Origin: Phenylobacterium sp.
GTDB taxonomy: Bacteria > Pseudomonadota > Alphaproteobacteria > Caulobacterales > Caulobacteraceae
DNA length: 64,000 nucleotides
Assembly: GCF_004799515.1 (NCBI RefSeq)
Contig: NZ_SSMX01000007.1
Span: 1-64,000, forward strand
Direction of reading: 5' to 3'
Program-made: the position numbers and the translations under genes
In this document: in pieces, positions 35,821-43,677 of the stretch
How positions within the stretch are numbered: the stretch's first letter is position 1
Layout of the letters: each line of letters begins with the position of its first letter
The notes under the pieces: model-generated
What the model was told of the DNA's origin: nothing
Database searches by the model: none
What the model saw: only the letters and a program-made list of their open reading frames with translations

Positions 35821-35935
35821 TGGCTCTTCCTTTGGGGGAGGTGGCCCGGGAGGGCCGGAGGGGGTCCGCTCCAGCCGTGGAGGAACCCTCAGTCGGCGCG
35901 GCGCCGACAGCTCCCCCAGCGGGGGAGCAACTTCG
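35821..35935. repeat. Hairpin cluster repeat (second intergenic family)
   Basis: Three hairpins follow one another: GGCCC/GGGCC near 35843, GTCGGCGC/GCGCCGAC (35892-35899 with 35901-35908) and GCTCCCCC/GGGGGAGC (35910-35917 with 35921-35928). The outer TTGGGGGAG and CTCCCCCA arms can also pair. The sequence differs from the GTCATCC repeat family. It holds no gene. Confidence 0.65.
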
Positions 35936-35949
35936 CCGGGCGTGGAGGC

Positions 35950-36246
35950 CTACGTCCGCGAGGCGATGGCTTCCAGGGTCTGGACGCGGGCTTCGCAGTC
36001 CTCGACGAAGCGGCGGGCCAGGTCGCGGACGCCGGGCGGGTAGGCGTCGCCGCCGTCGGCGATCTCGGCGGCCATGTGCTCGACCTCGGTCATGGCCGCG
36101 GTGAAGGCGTGGACATGGTCCTTGGCGAGTTGCCGGGCCTCGGCCTGCAGGCTGCGCACCCGCTCGGCGACGGTTTCGGCGCGGGCCGGTTCGGTTCTGG
36201 AAGCTTTCAGGTCGTTATCGGCGACCACGGACAGAGACGGTGACAT
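35950..36246 (-). CDS. Small hypothetical protein, 98 residues
   Basis: The protein starts MSPSLSVVADNDLKASRTEP and is largely helical, with AERVRSLQAEARQLAKDHVH and the C-terminal RFVEDCEARVQTLEAIASRT suggesting a coiled coil or helical bundle. There is no signal peptide. The ATG at 36246 follows GAGG; an in-frame TTG at 36261 overlaps that site and is less likely. Similar small helical proteins occur in Caulobacterales, as I recall, with no known role. Confidence 0.65.
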   Translation of the reverse strand: MSPSLSVVADNDLKASRTEPARAETVAERVRSLQAEARQLAKDHVHAFTAAMTEVEHMAAEIADGGDAYPPGVRDLARRFVEDCEARVQTLEAIASRT

Positions 36247-36478
36247 GCGGTAGTACCTCAAATCCCCAACCTCAGGTCTTGGGCCGCCCGCCGCTCACTA
36301 TGAACCGCTGAGAAGCCGCCCGGGCCTGTTGTTTCGAATACGGACGAGCACAGCACAGGTTCCCTGTCCGCTGCATGAACGGGGCCGTTATGGTGGCGGT
36401 GGGGTTTTGGGGGCACAGGGGGCGGCGGGCCGGTCGGTCACGCCCGACACTGGGTGCAGGCTGGCCCGGTTTTCGTTC

Positions 36479-37291
36479 CTACCCCGCCATCTTGCCGATC
36501 CAGCCCGCCACGGCCAGCCAGGCGGGGGTCTCGGCGATCTGGGGCTGGGTGAGCTGTTGCAGGAGCAGGATGGCGCCGCCGATCAGGAAGACCGGGTGCG
36601 GGCGGCCGCGGGTGCGCCAGTCGTAGGCCATGGCGATCAGGATCAGGATGTCGCCGATGAGGGCCGGAGCGACCGCGACCATCGGCGGCGGGGCGGCGAT
36701 CTCCGGGATGCCAGGCGGCATCGGGGGCGCGTTGGGATCGGGCGGCGGGGCCGCGAAGGTCAGGAACCAGCGGGCGATGGGCGCGCCCAACAGGGAGACG
36801 GTGAGCAGCAGGAGCAGGCGTTTGTGGATCTCCGGCCGCTTCACATAGACGATGGCCAGTATGAAGGCCGGCACGATGAGGAGCAGCGAGCTGATGCTCA
36901 CCCAGGCGAAGGCCTTGACGCCGTGGGTGACGGCGGCGGGCACGCCGGGCGCCGTGGCTTGGCGGATGCGCATGGAGACCACCGCGGTCACGATGAACAC
37001 CATGGCGGTGATCAGGGCGACGCCGACCACGCCCCAGGCGCGGTGGTCGGCCACCTTGCCCTCGGCGGCCAGCCAGCTCTGGAAGACGAAGAAGGCCGTC
37101 CAGGAGAACAGGATCAGGCCGTGGATGTGGATGATCGGCGGGGCGGCGAACCTCGCCTGCGCCAGGGGGACGAAATAGGTGGGCAGGAAGCCCACGACCG
37201 CCACGGCCAGGCAGGCCCAGGCCAGCCACAGGTAGAGCTTGCTGCGCCCGCCCGCCGCGGCGCGCGCGCCGCCCATCACCGCATCCGCCAT
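36479..37291 (-). CDS. Integral membrane protein, unknown function
   Basis: This 270-residue protein has about seven membrane segments, among them LYLWLAWACLAVAVVGFLPT, a helix with IHIHGLILFSWTAFFVFQS and LLLIVPAFILAIVY. Two conserved-looking histidines lie in the HIHG motif, and a Pro/Ala-rich periplasmic or cytosolic loop PPPDPNAPPMPPGIPEI interrupts the C-terminal part. The look is that of a small haem or metal-binding membrane protein, but I cannot name the family. GGGGGG lies six bases before the ATG. Confidence 0.65.
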   Translation of the reverse strand: MADAVMGGARAAAGGRSKLYLWLAWACLAVAVVGFLPTYFVPLAQARFAAPPIIHIHGLILFSWTAFFVFQSWLAAEGKVADHRAWGVVGVALITAMVFIVTAVVSMRIRQATAPGVPAAVTHGVKAFAWVSISSLLLIVPAFILAIVYVKRPEIHKRLLLLLTVSLLGAPIARWFLTFAAPPPDPNAPPMPPGIPEIAAPPPMVAVAPALIGDILILIAMAYDWRTRGRPHPVFLIGGAILLLQQLTQPQIAETPAWLAVAGWIGKMAG

Positions 37292-37429
37292 CTCCCGCCC
37301 CCCAAGGCTGTGTTGCGAGGGCGGAAGGCTAACGCCGGTATTCCAGATTGGCCATTGCACATTTTTGGCTGGCTGAACGCCGGACGCGCGGACAGGGATC
37401 AAGAGGCTCAGATGTTTGGGCCTCCTATC

Positions 37430-37541
37430 CCGATTGTCCCGGCTTTCGCCGGGACAATCGGAGGCGGGGGGCAAGGCCCATTTCCGCGCCTTCCGTGGTT
37501 CAAAAACGCCTGGGTCCCCGCCTGCGCCAGGACGAGCGGTG
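37430..37541. repeat. Intergenic palindromic repeat, copy 3 (degenerate)
   Basis: CCGATTGTCCCGGC (37430-37443) is the exact complement of GCCGGGACAATCGG (37448-37461). A second arm, GGGTCCCCGCCTGCGCCAGG at about 37512 and then ACGAGCGG, resembles the right end of the copy at 56577 (GGACGAGCGG) with several changes. It holds no gene and ends just before the uvrB stop. Confidence 0.6.
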
Positions 37542-37550
37542 GCGGGGTGG

Positions 37551-39794
37551 TTACCGCCGGCCTTTGCGGAAGCGTTCGGCGGCTTCGGCGCGGGCCTCGG
37601 CCTTGACGCGTTTCACCGCGCCGCGGTCGACGTCTTCACCGGGGGCGGTGAGGAGTTCGTTGGCGAATTCGAGGTCGAGCATCTTCAGGCGCTTGATCTC
37701 GTCGCGCAGACGGGCGGCTTCCTCGAACTCCAGGTTGGAGGCGGCGGCGCGCATGCGGCCCTCCAGGTCCTTGAGCGTGGCCTTGAAGTTGTCCCCCAGG
37801 AAGGGCTTGGAGCCGTCCTCGGCGACGCCGGCCGGGACGGTGACGCGGTCCTTTTCGTAAGGGCTGGCCAGGATATCCTTGATCGAGCTCTTGATGCTGG
37901 CCGGGGTGATGCCGTGCTCGGCGTTCCACTCCTCCTGCTTCTCGCGCCGGCGCCTGGTCTCGGCCATGGCGCGTTCCATGGAGCCGGTGATGCTGTCGGC
38001 GTAGAGGATCACCCGGCCGTCGACGTTCCGGGCGGCGCGGCCGATGGTCTGGATCAGGCTGGTCTCGGAGCGCAGGAAGCCTTCCTTGTCGGCGTCGAGG
38101 ATGGCGACAAGGCCGCACTCGGGGATGTCGAGGCCCTCCCGCAGCAGGTTGATGCCCACCAGCACGTCGAAGGCGCCCAGGCGCAGGTCGCGGATGATCT
38201 CAATGCGCTCCAGGGTGTCGACGTCGGAGTGCATGTAGCGCACGCGCAGGCCCTGCTCGTGCATGTACTCGGTGAGGTCCTCGGCCATCTTCTTGGTGAG
38301 GACGGTGATCAGGGCGCGGTAGCCCTGGGCCGTGGTCTGGCGCACCTGGTCGATGACGTCGTCCACCTGGCTGAAGCCGCCCTTGGAGACGGGCTTCACC
38401 TCGACCGGCGGGTCGATCAGGCCGGTGGGGCGGATCACCTGCTCGGTGAAGACGCCGCCGGTGCGCTCCATCTCCCACGGGCCGGGCGTGGCCGAGACGT
38501 GGACGGTGTCCGGCCGCATGGCCTCCCACTCCTCGAACTTGAGCGGGCGGTTGTCCATGGCGCTGGGCAGGCGGAAGCCATACTCGGCCAGGGTGAACTT
38601 GCGCCGGTAGTCGCCGCGGTACATGCCGCCGATCTGCGGCACGGTCTGGTGGCTCTCGTCGACGAACAGGAGCGCGTTCTCGGGGATGTATTCGAAGAAG
38701 GTCGGCGGCGGCTCGCCGGTGCGGCGGCCGGTGAGGTAGCGGCTGTAGTTCTCGATGCCGGCGCAGGAGCCGGTGGCCTGGATCATCTCCAGGTCGAAGG
38801 TGGTGCGCTGTTCGAGGCGCTGGGCCTCCAGCAGCTTGCCGTTGGCCACCAGCCAGTCGAGGCGCTCCTTCAGCTCGTCCTTGATGGAGAGGATGGCCTG
38901 GTTGAGCGTCGGGCGCGGGGTCACGTAGTGGGAGTTGGCGTAGATCTTCACGCCCTTCAGGTCGGCGGTCTTCTTGCCGGTCAGGGGATCGAACTCGGTG
39001 ATCGCCTCGATCTCGTCGCCGAACAGGCTGATCCGCCAGGCGCGGTCCTCGTAGTGGGCGGGGAAGATCTCGATGGTGTCGCCGCGACGACGGAAGGTCC
39101 CGCGCTCGAAGGCCTGATCGTTGCGCTTGTATTGCTGGGCCACCAGGTCGGCCATGAGCTTCTTCTCGTCGAGCTTCTGACCGGGCTCGAGGGTGAAGGT
39201 CATGGCCGTGTAGGTCTCGACCGAGCCGATGCCGTAGATGCAGGAGACCGAGGCGACCACGATCACGTCGTCTCGCTCCAGGATCGCCCGGGTCGCCGAG
39301 TGCCGCATGCGGTCGATCTGCTCGTTAATCGAGCTGTCCTTCTCGATATAGGTGTCGGTGCGCGGGACGTAGGCCTCGGGCTGGTAGTAGTCGTAGTAGG
39401 AGACGAAGAACTCGACGGCGTTCTCCGGGAAGAAGCTCTTGAATTCGCTGTAGAGCTGGGCCGCCAGGGTCTTGTTGGGGGCGAGGATCAGGGCCGGCCG
39501 CTGGGTCTGTTCGATCACCTTGGCCATGGTGAAGGTCTTGCCCGAGCCGGTGACGCCCAGCAGCACCTGGTCGTGTTCCCGCGCGTTGACGCCGGCCACC
39601 AGCTCCGGGATGGCGTTCAGCTGGTCGCCGGCGGGTTCGTAGTCGCTGACCAGCTTGAACTTGCGGCCGCCTTCGGACTTCGCCGGGCGGTCCGGCCGGT
39701 GCGGTTTCCACAGCATCGGCATGGTGTTCTCGTCGTAGTCGAACGAGGCCGGCATTTCGGCGACGTTCGCGACGGGGGCGGGAGACCGGGCCAT
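37551..39794 (-). CDS. uvrB: Excinuclease ABC subunit B (UvrB)
   Basis: This 747-residue helicase-like protein verifies DNA damage and loads UvrC in nucleotide excision repair. It has Walker [12 protein letters not shown], the beta-hairpin phrase [15 protein letters not shown], the DEAD-like DESH ([13 protein letters not shown]), helicase motif V and VI ([24 protein letters not shown]) and a C-terminal UVR domain ([17 protein letters not shown]) that binds UvrC. The ATG at 39794 gives the family start [14 protein letters not shown]. No clear LexA box of the GTTC-N7-GTTC type was seen. Confidence 0.97.
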   Translation of the reverse strand: MARSPAPVANVAEMPASFDYDENTMPMLWKPHRPDRPAKSEGGRKFKLVSDYEPAGDQLNAIPELVAGVNAREHDQVLLGVTGSGKTFTMAKVIEQTQRPALILAPNKTLAAQLYSEFKSFFPENAVEFFVSYYDYYQPEAYVPRTDTYIEKDSSINEQIDRMRHSATRAILERDDVIVVASVSCIYGIGSVETYTAMTFTLEPGQKLDEKKLMADLVAQQYKRNDQAFERGTFRRRGDTIEIFPAHYEDRAWRISLFGDEIEAITEFDPLTGKKTADLKGVKIYANSHYVTPRPTLNQAILSIKDELKERLDWLVANGKLLEAQRLEQRTTFDLEMIQATGSCAGIENYSRYLTGRRTGEPPPTFFEYIPENALLFVDESHQTVPQIGGMYRGDYRRKFTLAEYGFRLPSAMDNRPLKFEEWEAMRPDTVHVSATPGPWEMERTGGVFTEQVIRPTGLIDPPVEVKPVSKGGFSQVDDVIDQVRQTTAQGYRALITVLTKKMAEDLTEYMHEQGLRVRYMHSDVDTLERIEIIRDLRLGAFDVLVGINLLREGLDIPECGLVAILDADKEGFLRSETSLIQTIGRAARNVDGRVILYADSITGSMERAMAETRRRREKQEEWNAEHGITPASIKSSIKDILASPYEKDRVTVPAGVAEDGSKPFLGDNFKATLKDLEGRMRAAASNLEFEEAARLRDEIKRLKMLDLEFANELLTAPGEDVDRGAVKRVKAEARAEAAERFRKGRR

Positions 39795-39942
39795 GGCTCG
39801 AAGGTAGGTTTTCGAGCGGCCGAACGCCACCCTCCGCGACGTCCTGTCAGCGCGATTGCTGACAGCAAGGTGGCAACATATCATCCCGGCTTTGGCTGCT
39901 TCGCGCCGCCGCTTCGCGGTCGCCGGGGCGATCGGAGTTCAA

Positions 39943-40323
39943 ATGGACCACGCCGACGCCATCGCCGCCGCGCAGGGCGTGCTGGACGCCTTCATGGCGG
40001 CGTTCAACGCCCGCGACATCCCGGCCTTCGAGGCGACCTTCAACTTCCCGAGCGCGCGGCTGGCGAGCCAGGGGCTGGTGATCATCGAGGCGGGCGACAT
40101 GCGCGCCGAGCGGTTCACCACCGGGGCGCTGGCCGAATGGGACCACTCCGCCTGGGACCGCCGCGAGGTGATCCACGCCGGCGCCGACAAGGTGCACATC
40201 GACACCCGCTTCACCCGCTACCGCAAGGACGGCTTGGTGATCGGCGGGTTCGACAGCATCTATGTCATCACCCGCCAGGACGGGCATTGGGGCGTGAAGA
40301 TCCGGTCGAGCTTCGCGCCCTGA
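39943..40323 (+). CDS. NTF2-like (SnoaL/DUF4440-type) small protein
   Basis: This 126-residue protein begins MDHADAIAAAQGVLDAFMAA with FNARDIPAFEATFNFPSARL, the N-terminal helices and strand of the NTF2-like fold. DKVHIDTRFTRYRKDGLVIG and a final HWGVKIRSSFAP complete the curved sheet. Members can be isomerases, limonene epoxide hydrolase-like enzymes or non-catalytic proteins, so no reaction is claimed. GGAG lies six bases before the ATG at 39943. It is divergent from uvrB. Confidence 0.8.
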   Translation: MDHADAIAAAQGVLDAFMAAFNARDIPAFEATFNFPSARLASQGLVIIEAGDMRAERFTTGALAEWDHSAWDRREVIHAGADKVHIDTRFTRYRKDGLVIGGFDSIYVITRQDGHWGVKIRSSFAP

Positions 40324-40326
40324 GCG

Positions 40327-41238
40327 TTACCGCCGGGCGTTCAGCCAATCCTTCACCGTGCGGTCGACCAGGTCCTGGGCGTCGTGCTGGACGAAGTGGC
40401 CGGCGGTGGGGATCATCAGGATGGTGGTGTCGGCGGTGACGTGGTCCCAGGTGCCGTTGTGGCCGGCGGCGTTCAAGGCCGTGTCCCTCATGCCGTGGAT
40501 CACCAACACCGGCACATTGACCATCGGGGTCTGCGGCGCCGGCGCGGCGCTGTCGCCGACGCCCTTGGGGTAGTTGGCGCGGTAGTAGTTCATCATCGCG
40601 CCGAAGTCGGAGCGCTTGAAGGCTTCGACGTACTCCGCCTTCTCCTTCGGGTCCTTAACCCAGCCGGCCAGGCCCTCGGCGCTCAGCTTCTTCTCCGAGC
40701 CTTCCTTCTGGAAGTTGCGGGCGTAGTCCGAGCCGGCCTGCTGGGCCTTGTTGGTGGCCATCTCGCGGGCCATGCCGGCCGGGTGCGGCACGGCCATGAT
40801 GACGAGCTTATTGACCAGGTCGGGCCGGGCGAAGGTGGTGTTCCAGGCGATGGACGCGCCCCAGTCGTGGCCGATCAGGATGGTCGACTTCTGGCCCTCG
40901 GCGGCGACCACGGCGGCCACGTCTCCCACCAGGTTCGGCATGGCGTAGGCGGCCTCGCCCTGCGGCTTGTCGGACAGGTTATAACCGCGGTTGTCCATGG
41001 CGGCGGTGCGGTAGCCGGCGGCCGCCAGGGTGTCCATCAGGGGCTTCCAGGTGGCCCAGTAGTCGGGGAAGCCGTGCACCAGCACCACCAGCGGGCCCTT
41101 GCCCTCGGTGACGTAGTGGATCTTCACCGCGCCGTTCTGGGCGTAGTGGTCCTGGTACTTGCTGGCCGGCGCCGCGTTCGCCGCGAAGGCCAGGGTCATC
41201 GCCGCGGCCATGGCGCCGACGAAGGTCAATTTGCGCAT
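40327..41238 (-). CDS. Exported alpha/beta hydrolase (epoxide hydrolase-like)
   Basis: This 303-residue protein has a signal peptide (MRKLTFVGAMAAAMTLAF, cleavage near ANAA). The alpha/beta-hydrolase core has the oxyanion motif HGFPD, the nucleophile elbow GHDWGASIAW with Asp125 as nucleophile and the C-terminal GHFVQHDA with the catalytic His. An aspartate nucleophile points to epoxide hydrolase or haloalkane dehalogenase rather than an esterase. The substrate is unknown. A 19-bp palindrome lies 35 bases upstream, probably an operator for a TetR-type regulator that is not in the window. Confidence 0.88.
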   Translation of the reverse strand: MRKLTFVGAMAAAMTLAFAANAAPASKYQDHYAQNGAVKIHYVTEGKGPLVVLVHGFPDYWATWKPLMDTLAAAGYRTAAMDNRGYNLSDKPQGEAAYAMPNLVGDVAAVVAAEGQKSTILIGHDWGASIAWNTTFARPDLVNKLVIMAVPHPAGMAREMATNKAQQAGSDYARNFQKEGSEKKLSAEGLAGWVKDPKEKAEYVEAFKRSDFGAMMNYYRANYPKGVGDSAAPAPQTPMVNVPVLVIHGMRDTALNAAGHNGTWDHVTADTTILMIPTAGHFVQHDAQDLVDRTVKDWLNARR

Positions 41239-41273
41239 CTTGGAGGCCTCCCCTTGTTGAAGAGACCCTATCA

Positions 41274-41292
41274 CCGTTTACACTGTAAACGG
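41274..41292. promoter_or_regulatory. 19-bp palindromic operator, TetR-type
   Basis: CCGTTTACACTGTAAACGG is a perfect dyad: nine-base arms around a central C. The TTTACA-N-TGTAAA core is a common TetR/AcrR-type target. It lies 35 bases before the alpha/beta hydrolase start. No regulator gene lies next to it, so the regulator would have to act from elsewhere. Confidence 0.75.
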
Positions 41293-41320
41293 AAGCGCGG
41301 GCTGCGGGGGCGGCAAGGCG

Positions 41321-41521
41321 CTAGTTGTGCGGCTTGGAGTCATCTTCCTGCACGTGGCCGGCCACCGCGCCCGCCGCGCCGCCCACCGCCGCGCCGACAG
41401 GACCCGCAACCACCGCGCCGCCCACCGCGCCGACCGCGGCCTTCTGCTCGGTGGTGGTGTTGCAGGCGCTGAGCGCCACGAGGGCGCCGACGGCGGCGAG
41501 CAGGATGAGGGTGTTGCGCAT
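41321..41521 (-). CDS. Small glycine-zipper lipoprotein
   Basis: This 66-residue protein has a lipobox LSAC in MRNTLILLAAVGALVALSAC, so Cys20 becomes the lipid-modified residue. The rest is mostly VGAVGGAVVAGPVGAAVGGA and AGAVAGHVQEDD, a glycine-zipper pattern that can insert in or bend membranes. It is probably an outer-membrane-anchored small protein like many in Caulobacterales. The true ATG is 41521. It is downstream of the palindromic operator and transcribed in the same direction as the hydrolase. Confidence 0.8.
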   Translation of the reverse strand: MRNTLILLAAVGALVALSACNTTTEQKAAVGAVGGAVVAGPVGAAVGGAAGAVAGHVQEDDSKPHN

Positions 41522-41572
41522 GGCGTTGGGTCTCCAAGGAAAATCTGGCCAAACGGCGGTCTGGCGAGACAA

Positions 41573-41904
41573 ACGAGACGGCCGCGCTGGCGGTTCCGGG
41601 CGGCGTTCCGGACAGGGTTAAAGTCGGGCTTGAGATGGCCCCAGACTTGCGGACGGCGGAGCCTTCGCCTCAGACGCGAACAGCTGTCCGATCCCGTTGA
41701 TTTGGCGGCCTATTCATGCTGCGCCGCAATGTAAGCTTGCCAAGCCGCGCGATTTTGTTCATACCTGCTTCACCATTTGCCGTCGCCCGCCCCCACCGAG
41801 TCCGGGGCGGGCCCTGCCAGCGGTCACTGCCAGCATGAGCAGGGGCGACCGTGGCGACAATGTCGGGGGGCGCTTCCGCCCTCGCCGCGTAGGACGCGAT
41901 TGTT
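41573..41904. other. Non-coding interval with a 9-bp hairpin
   Basis: No convincing gene is seen in these 332 bases. The clearest structure is the hairpin GCCCGCCCC (41785-41793) with GGGGCGGGC (41804-41812), a perfect nine-base stem with a ten-base loop. It lies about 90 bases before the SleB hydrolase start and could be part of its untranslated leader. There is no T-run. Confidence 0.5.
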
Positions 41905-42912
41905 TTGATTTCAGGAATCCAGGGCCGCGCGGCGTTGCGCGGACCGTTGGGCGCCGCTTTGATGGGTTCCGGCATTGGCCTGGCCCTGGGCGCCGGCTAC
42001 ATGACCGCGGGCATGGCGCAGGCCATTTCCGACCACCACCGGGCCGAGCGGATCGCGCGAGCGAGCGGCGGCGGCTTCTCGGAAACCATGTTGCAGCGCG
42101 AAATGGATCGCCTCGATCCGGCCGCCCTGCGCATCGCCCGGGCGCATGATGTCCTGGCCGCGGACTTCCAGTCCGGCGACCCGCCGGCGGCGGGCGCCTG
42201 GCCCGGACGGCCGGGCGAGCGGGCGCCGATCGGCCGGGCGGCCTCGGCGCTCGACAACGCCCGCCAACTCGATTGCCTGACGCAGGCTGTCTATTTCGAG
42301 GCCCGCGGCGAGACCCCGCGCGGCCAGGCGGCTGTCGCCCAGGTGGTGCTGAACCGCGTCGCCAACCCGTCCTTCCCGAAGACCGTCTGTGGCGTGGTCT
42401 TCCAGGGCGCGGCGGCGCACGGCTGCCAGTTCAGCTTCGCCTGCGACGGCTCCATGCGCCATGGCCTGGAGGCCGAGGCCTGGGACCGGGCGCGGCGCGT
42501 GGCCGAGCGCGCTCTCTCCGGCGTCGTGGTGGCCAACATCGGCGCCGCCACCCACTTCCACACCATCGACGTCCAACCCGAGTGGGGGCCGCAGATGCTG
42601 CGGGTCGCGCAGGTCGGGCTGCACGTCTTCTACCGCTTCAACCCGCACGCGCCGCTGGCCCCGTCGGTGGGCCGCACGGAGAACCAGGCGGTGTTCGCGA
42701 GCCTGCCCATGGGGCTGGCCGCCAACCTGCGCCTGGCGACCGCGGTGCTGGAGAAGGCGTCCGACGTCACCGTCGCCGCCGCGACCGGCCTCGCTCCGCC
42801 GTCCGCTGCGCCGGAGGCCAAGGCCGCCGCCTCGAAGGGGGCGGACGCCTCGGCGGTCGTGAAGGCGCCGGAGCCCGCATCCAGCGGCCAGCCGGCGGAG
42901 TCCGACCGCTAA
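41905..42912 (+). CDS. Cell wall hydrolase, SleB type (Hydrolase_2)
   Basis: This protein of up to 335 residues has the SleB/Hydrolase_2 core: LDCLTQAVYFEARGETPRGQ with AAVAQVVLNRVANP and AHGCQFSFACDG; the Glu of YFEARGE is the likely catalytic residue. It therefore probably cleaves peptidoglycan. The N-terminus has one hydrophobic stretch (MGSGIGLALGAGYMTAGMAQA) that may be a signal or anchor. The start is uncertain: TTG at 41905 or ATG at 41960. The C-terminus is Ala/Pro-rich and low in complexity. Confidence 0.85.
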   Translation: MISGIQGRAALRGPLGAALMGSGIGLALGAGYMTAGMAQAISDHHRAERIARASGGGFSETMLQREMDRLDPAALRIARAHDVLAADFQSGDPPAAGAWPGRPGERAPIGRAASALDNARQLDCLTQAVYFEARGETPRGQAAVAQVVLNRVANPSFPKTVCGVVFQGAAAHGCQFSFACDGSMRHGLEAEAWDRARRVAERALSGVVVANIGAATHFHTIDVQPEWGPQMLRVAQVGLHVFYRFNPHAPLAPSVGRTENQAVFASLPMGLAANLRLATAVLEKASDVTVAAATGLAPPSAAPEAKAAASKGADASAVVKAPEPASSGQPAESDR

Positions 42913-43003
42913 CGCCCTCTCGACCGCTAAAGCCCTCTGGCGCCTTGCGATTGTAACACTTCCCCGCCAGCCTGCGCGTTCGGCTAGCGGGGAAGGACGT
43001 CAG

Positions 43004-43564
43004 ATGTCGGAACAAGCACACCAGCAACTCGCCAAACAGCTTCTAGGCTGTAGGTACGAGGAGTTGAGCCCGGTGCAGCGCAGCGTGATCGACCTGATCG
43101 CCACCGAGGCGCCCAGCGGGGTCAACAAGGCGTTGAAGCACGACGACCGCACCTTCGGCGCCCGGCTGGCCGACCACGTGGCGGCGGTCGGCGGCTCCTG
43201 GGGCTTCATCATCGGCTTCGGCGTGTTCCTGACGGTCTGGATGGCTTGGAACGTGTTCGTCAAGGGCAAGGTGAACTTCGACCCCTATCCGTTCATCTTC
43301 CTGAACCTGATGCTGTCGATGCTGGCCGCCATCCAGGCGCCGGTGATCATGATGAGCCAGAACCGCGCCGCCGCCCGCGACCGCGAGGCCGCCGAGCACG
43401 ACTATCTGGTCAACCTGCGCGCCGAGCTGGAGATCATGCACCTGCACGACAAGGTCGACGAGATGCGCGACCAGCAGATGATCGAACTCCTGAAGCAGCA
43501 GCGCGAGGCGATCCGCCTGCTCAAGGGCCAGGTGGAGAAGCTGGCGGCGAAGGCGAAGATCTAG
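43004..43564 (+). CDS. DUF1003 membrane protein
   Basis: This 186-residue protein has two membrane segments (GSWGFIIGFGVFLTVWMAWN and PFIFLNLMLSMLAAIQAPVI) with the family loop NVFVKGKVNFDPYPF between, then a long charged helical C-terminus (DKVDEMRDQQMIELLKQQRE) likely to be a coiled coil. These features match DUF1003. The N-terminus is cytosolic. Function is unknown. The gene stands alone on the plus strand. Confidence 0.9.
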   Translation: MSEQAHQQLAKQLLGCRYEELSPVQRSVIDLIATEAPSGVNKALKHDDRTFGARLADHVAAVGGSWGFIIGFGVFLTVWMAWNVFVKGKVNFDPYPFIFLNLMLSMLAAIQAPVIMMSQNRAAARDREAAEHDYLVNLRAELEIMHLHDKVDEMRDQQMIELLKQQREAIRLLKGQVEKLAAKAKI

Positions 43565-43677
43565 GGGCCCGGCGCGCCGCTTCGCTGCGGCCGGGATGGC
43601 AGGTTTGGGGGCGGACAATTGAGTCTTGCCCCCAGGTCGCTAAGGTCCCGGACTTTCCCGGAGATCGTCAGCCGTCC

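Noticed and set aside
39794..39943. LexA-type SOS box upstream of uvrB
   Set aside because: No GTTC-N7-GTTC or close variant was found in the gap between uvrB and the divergent gene.
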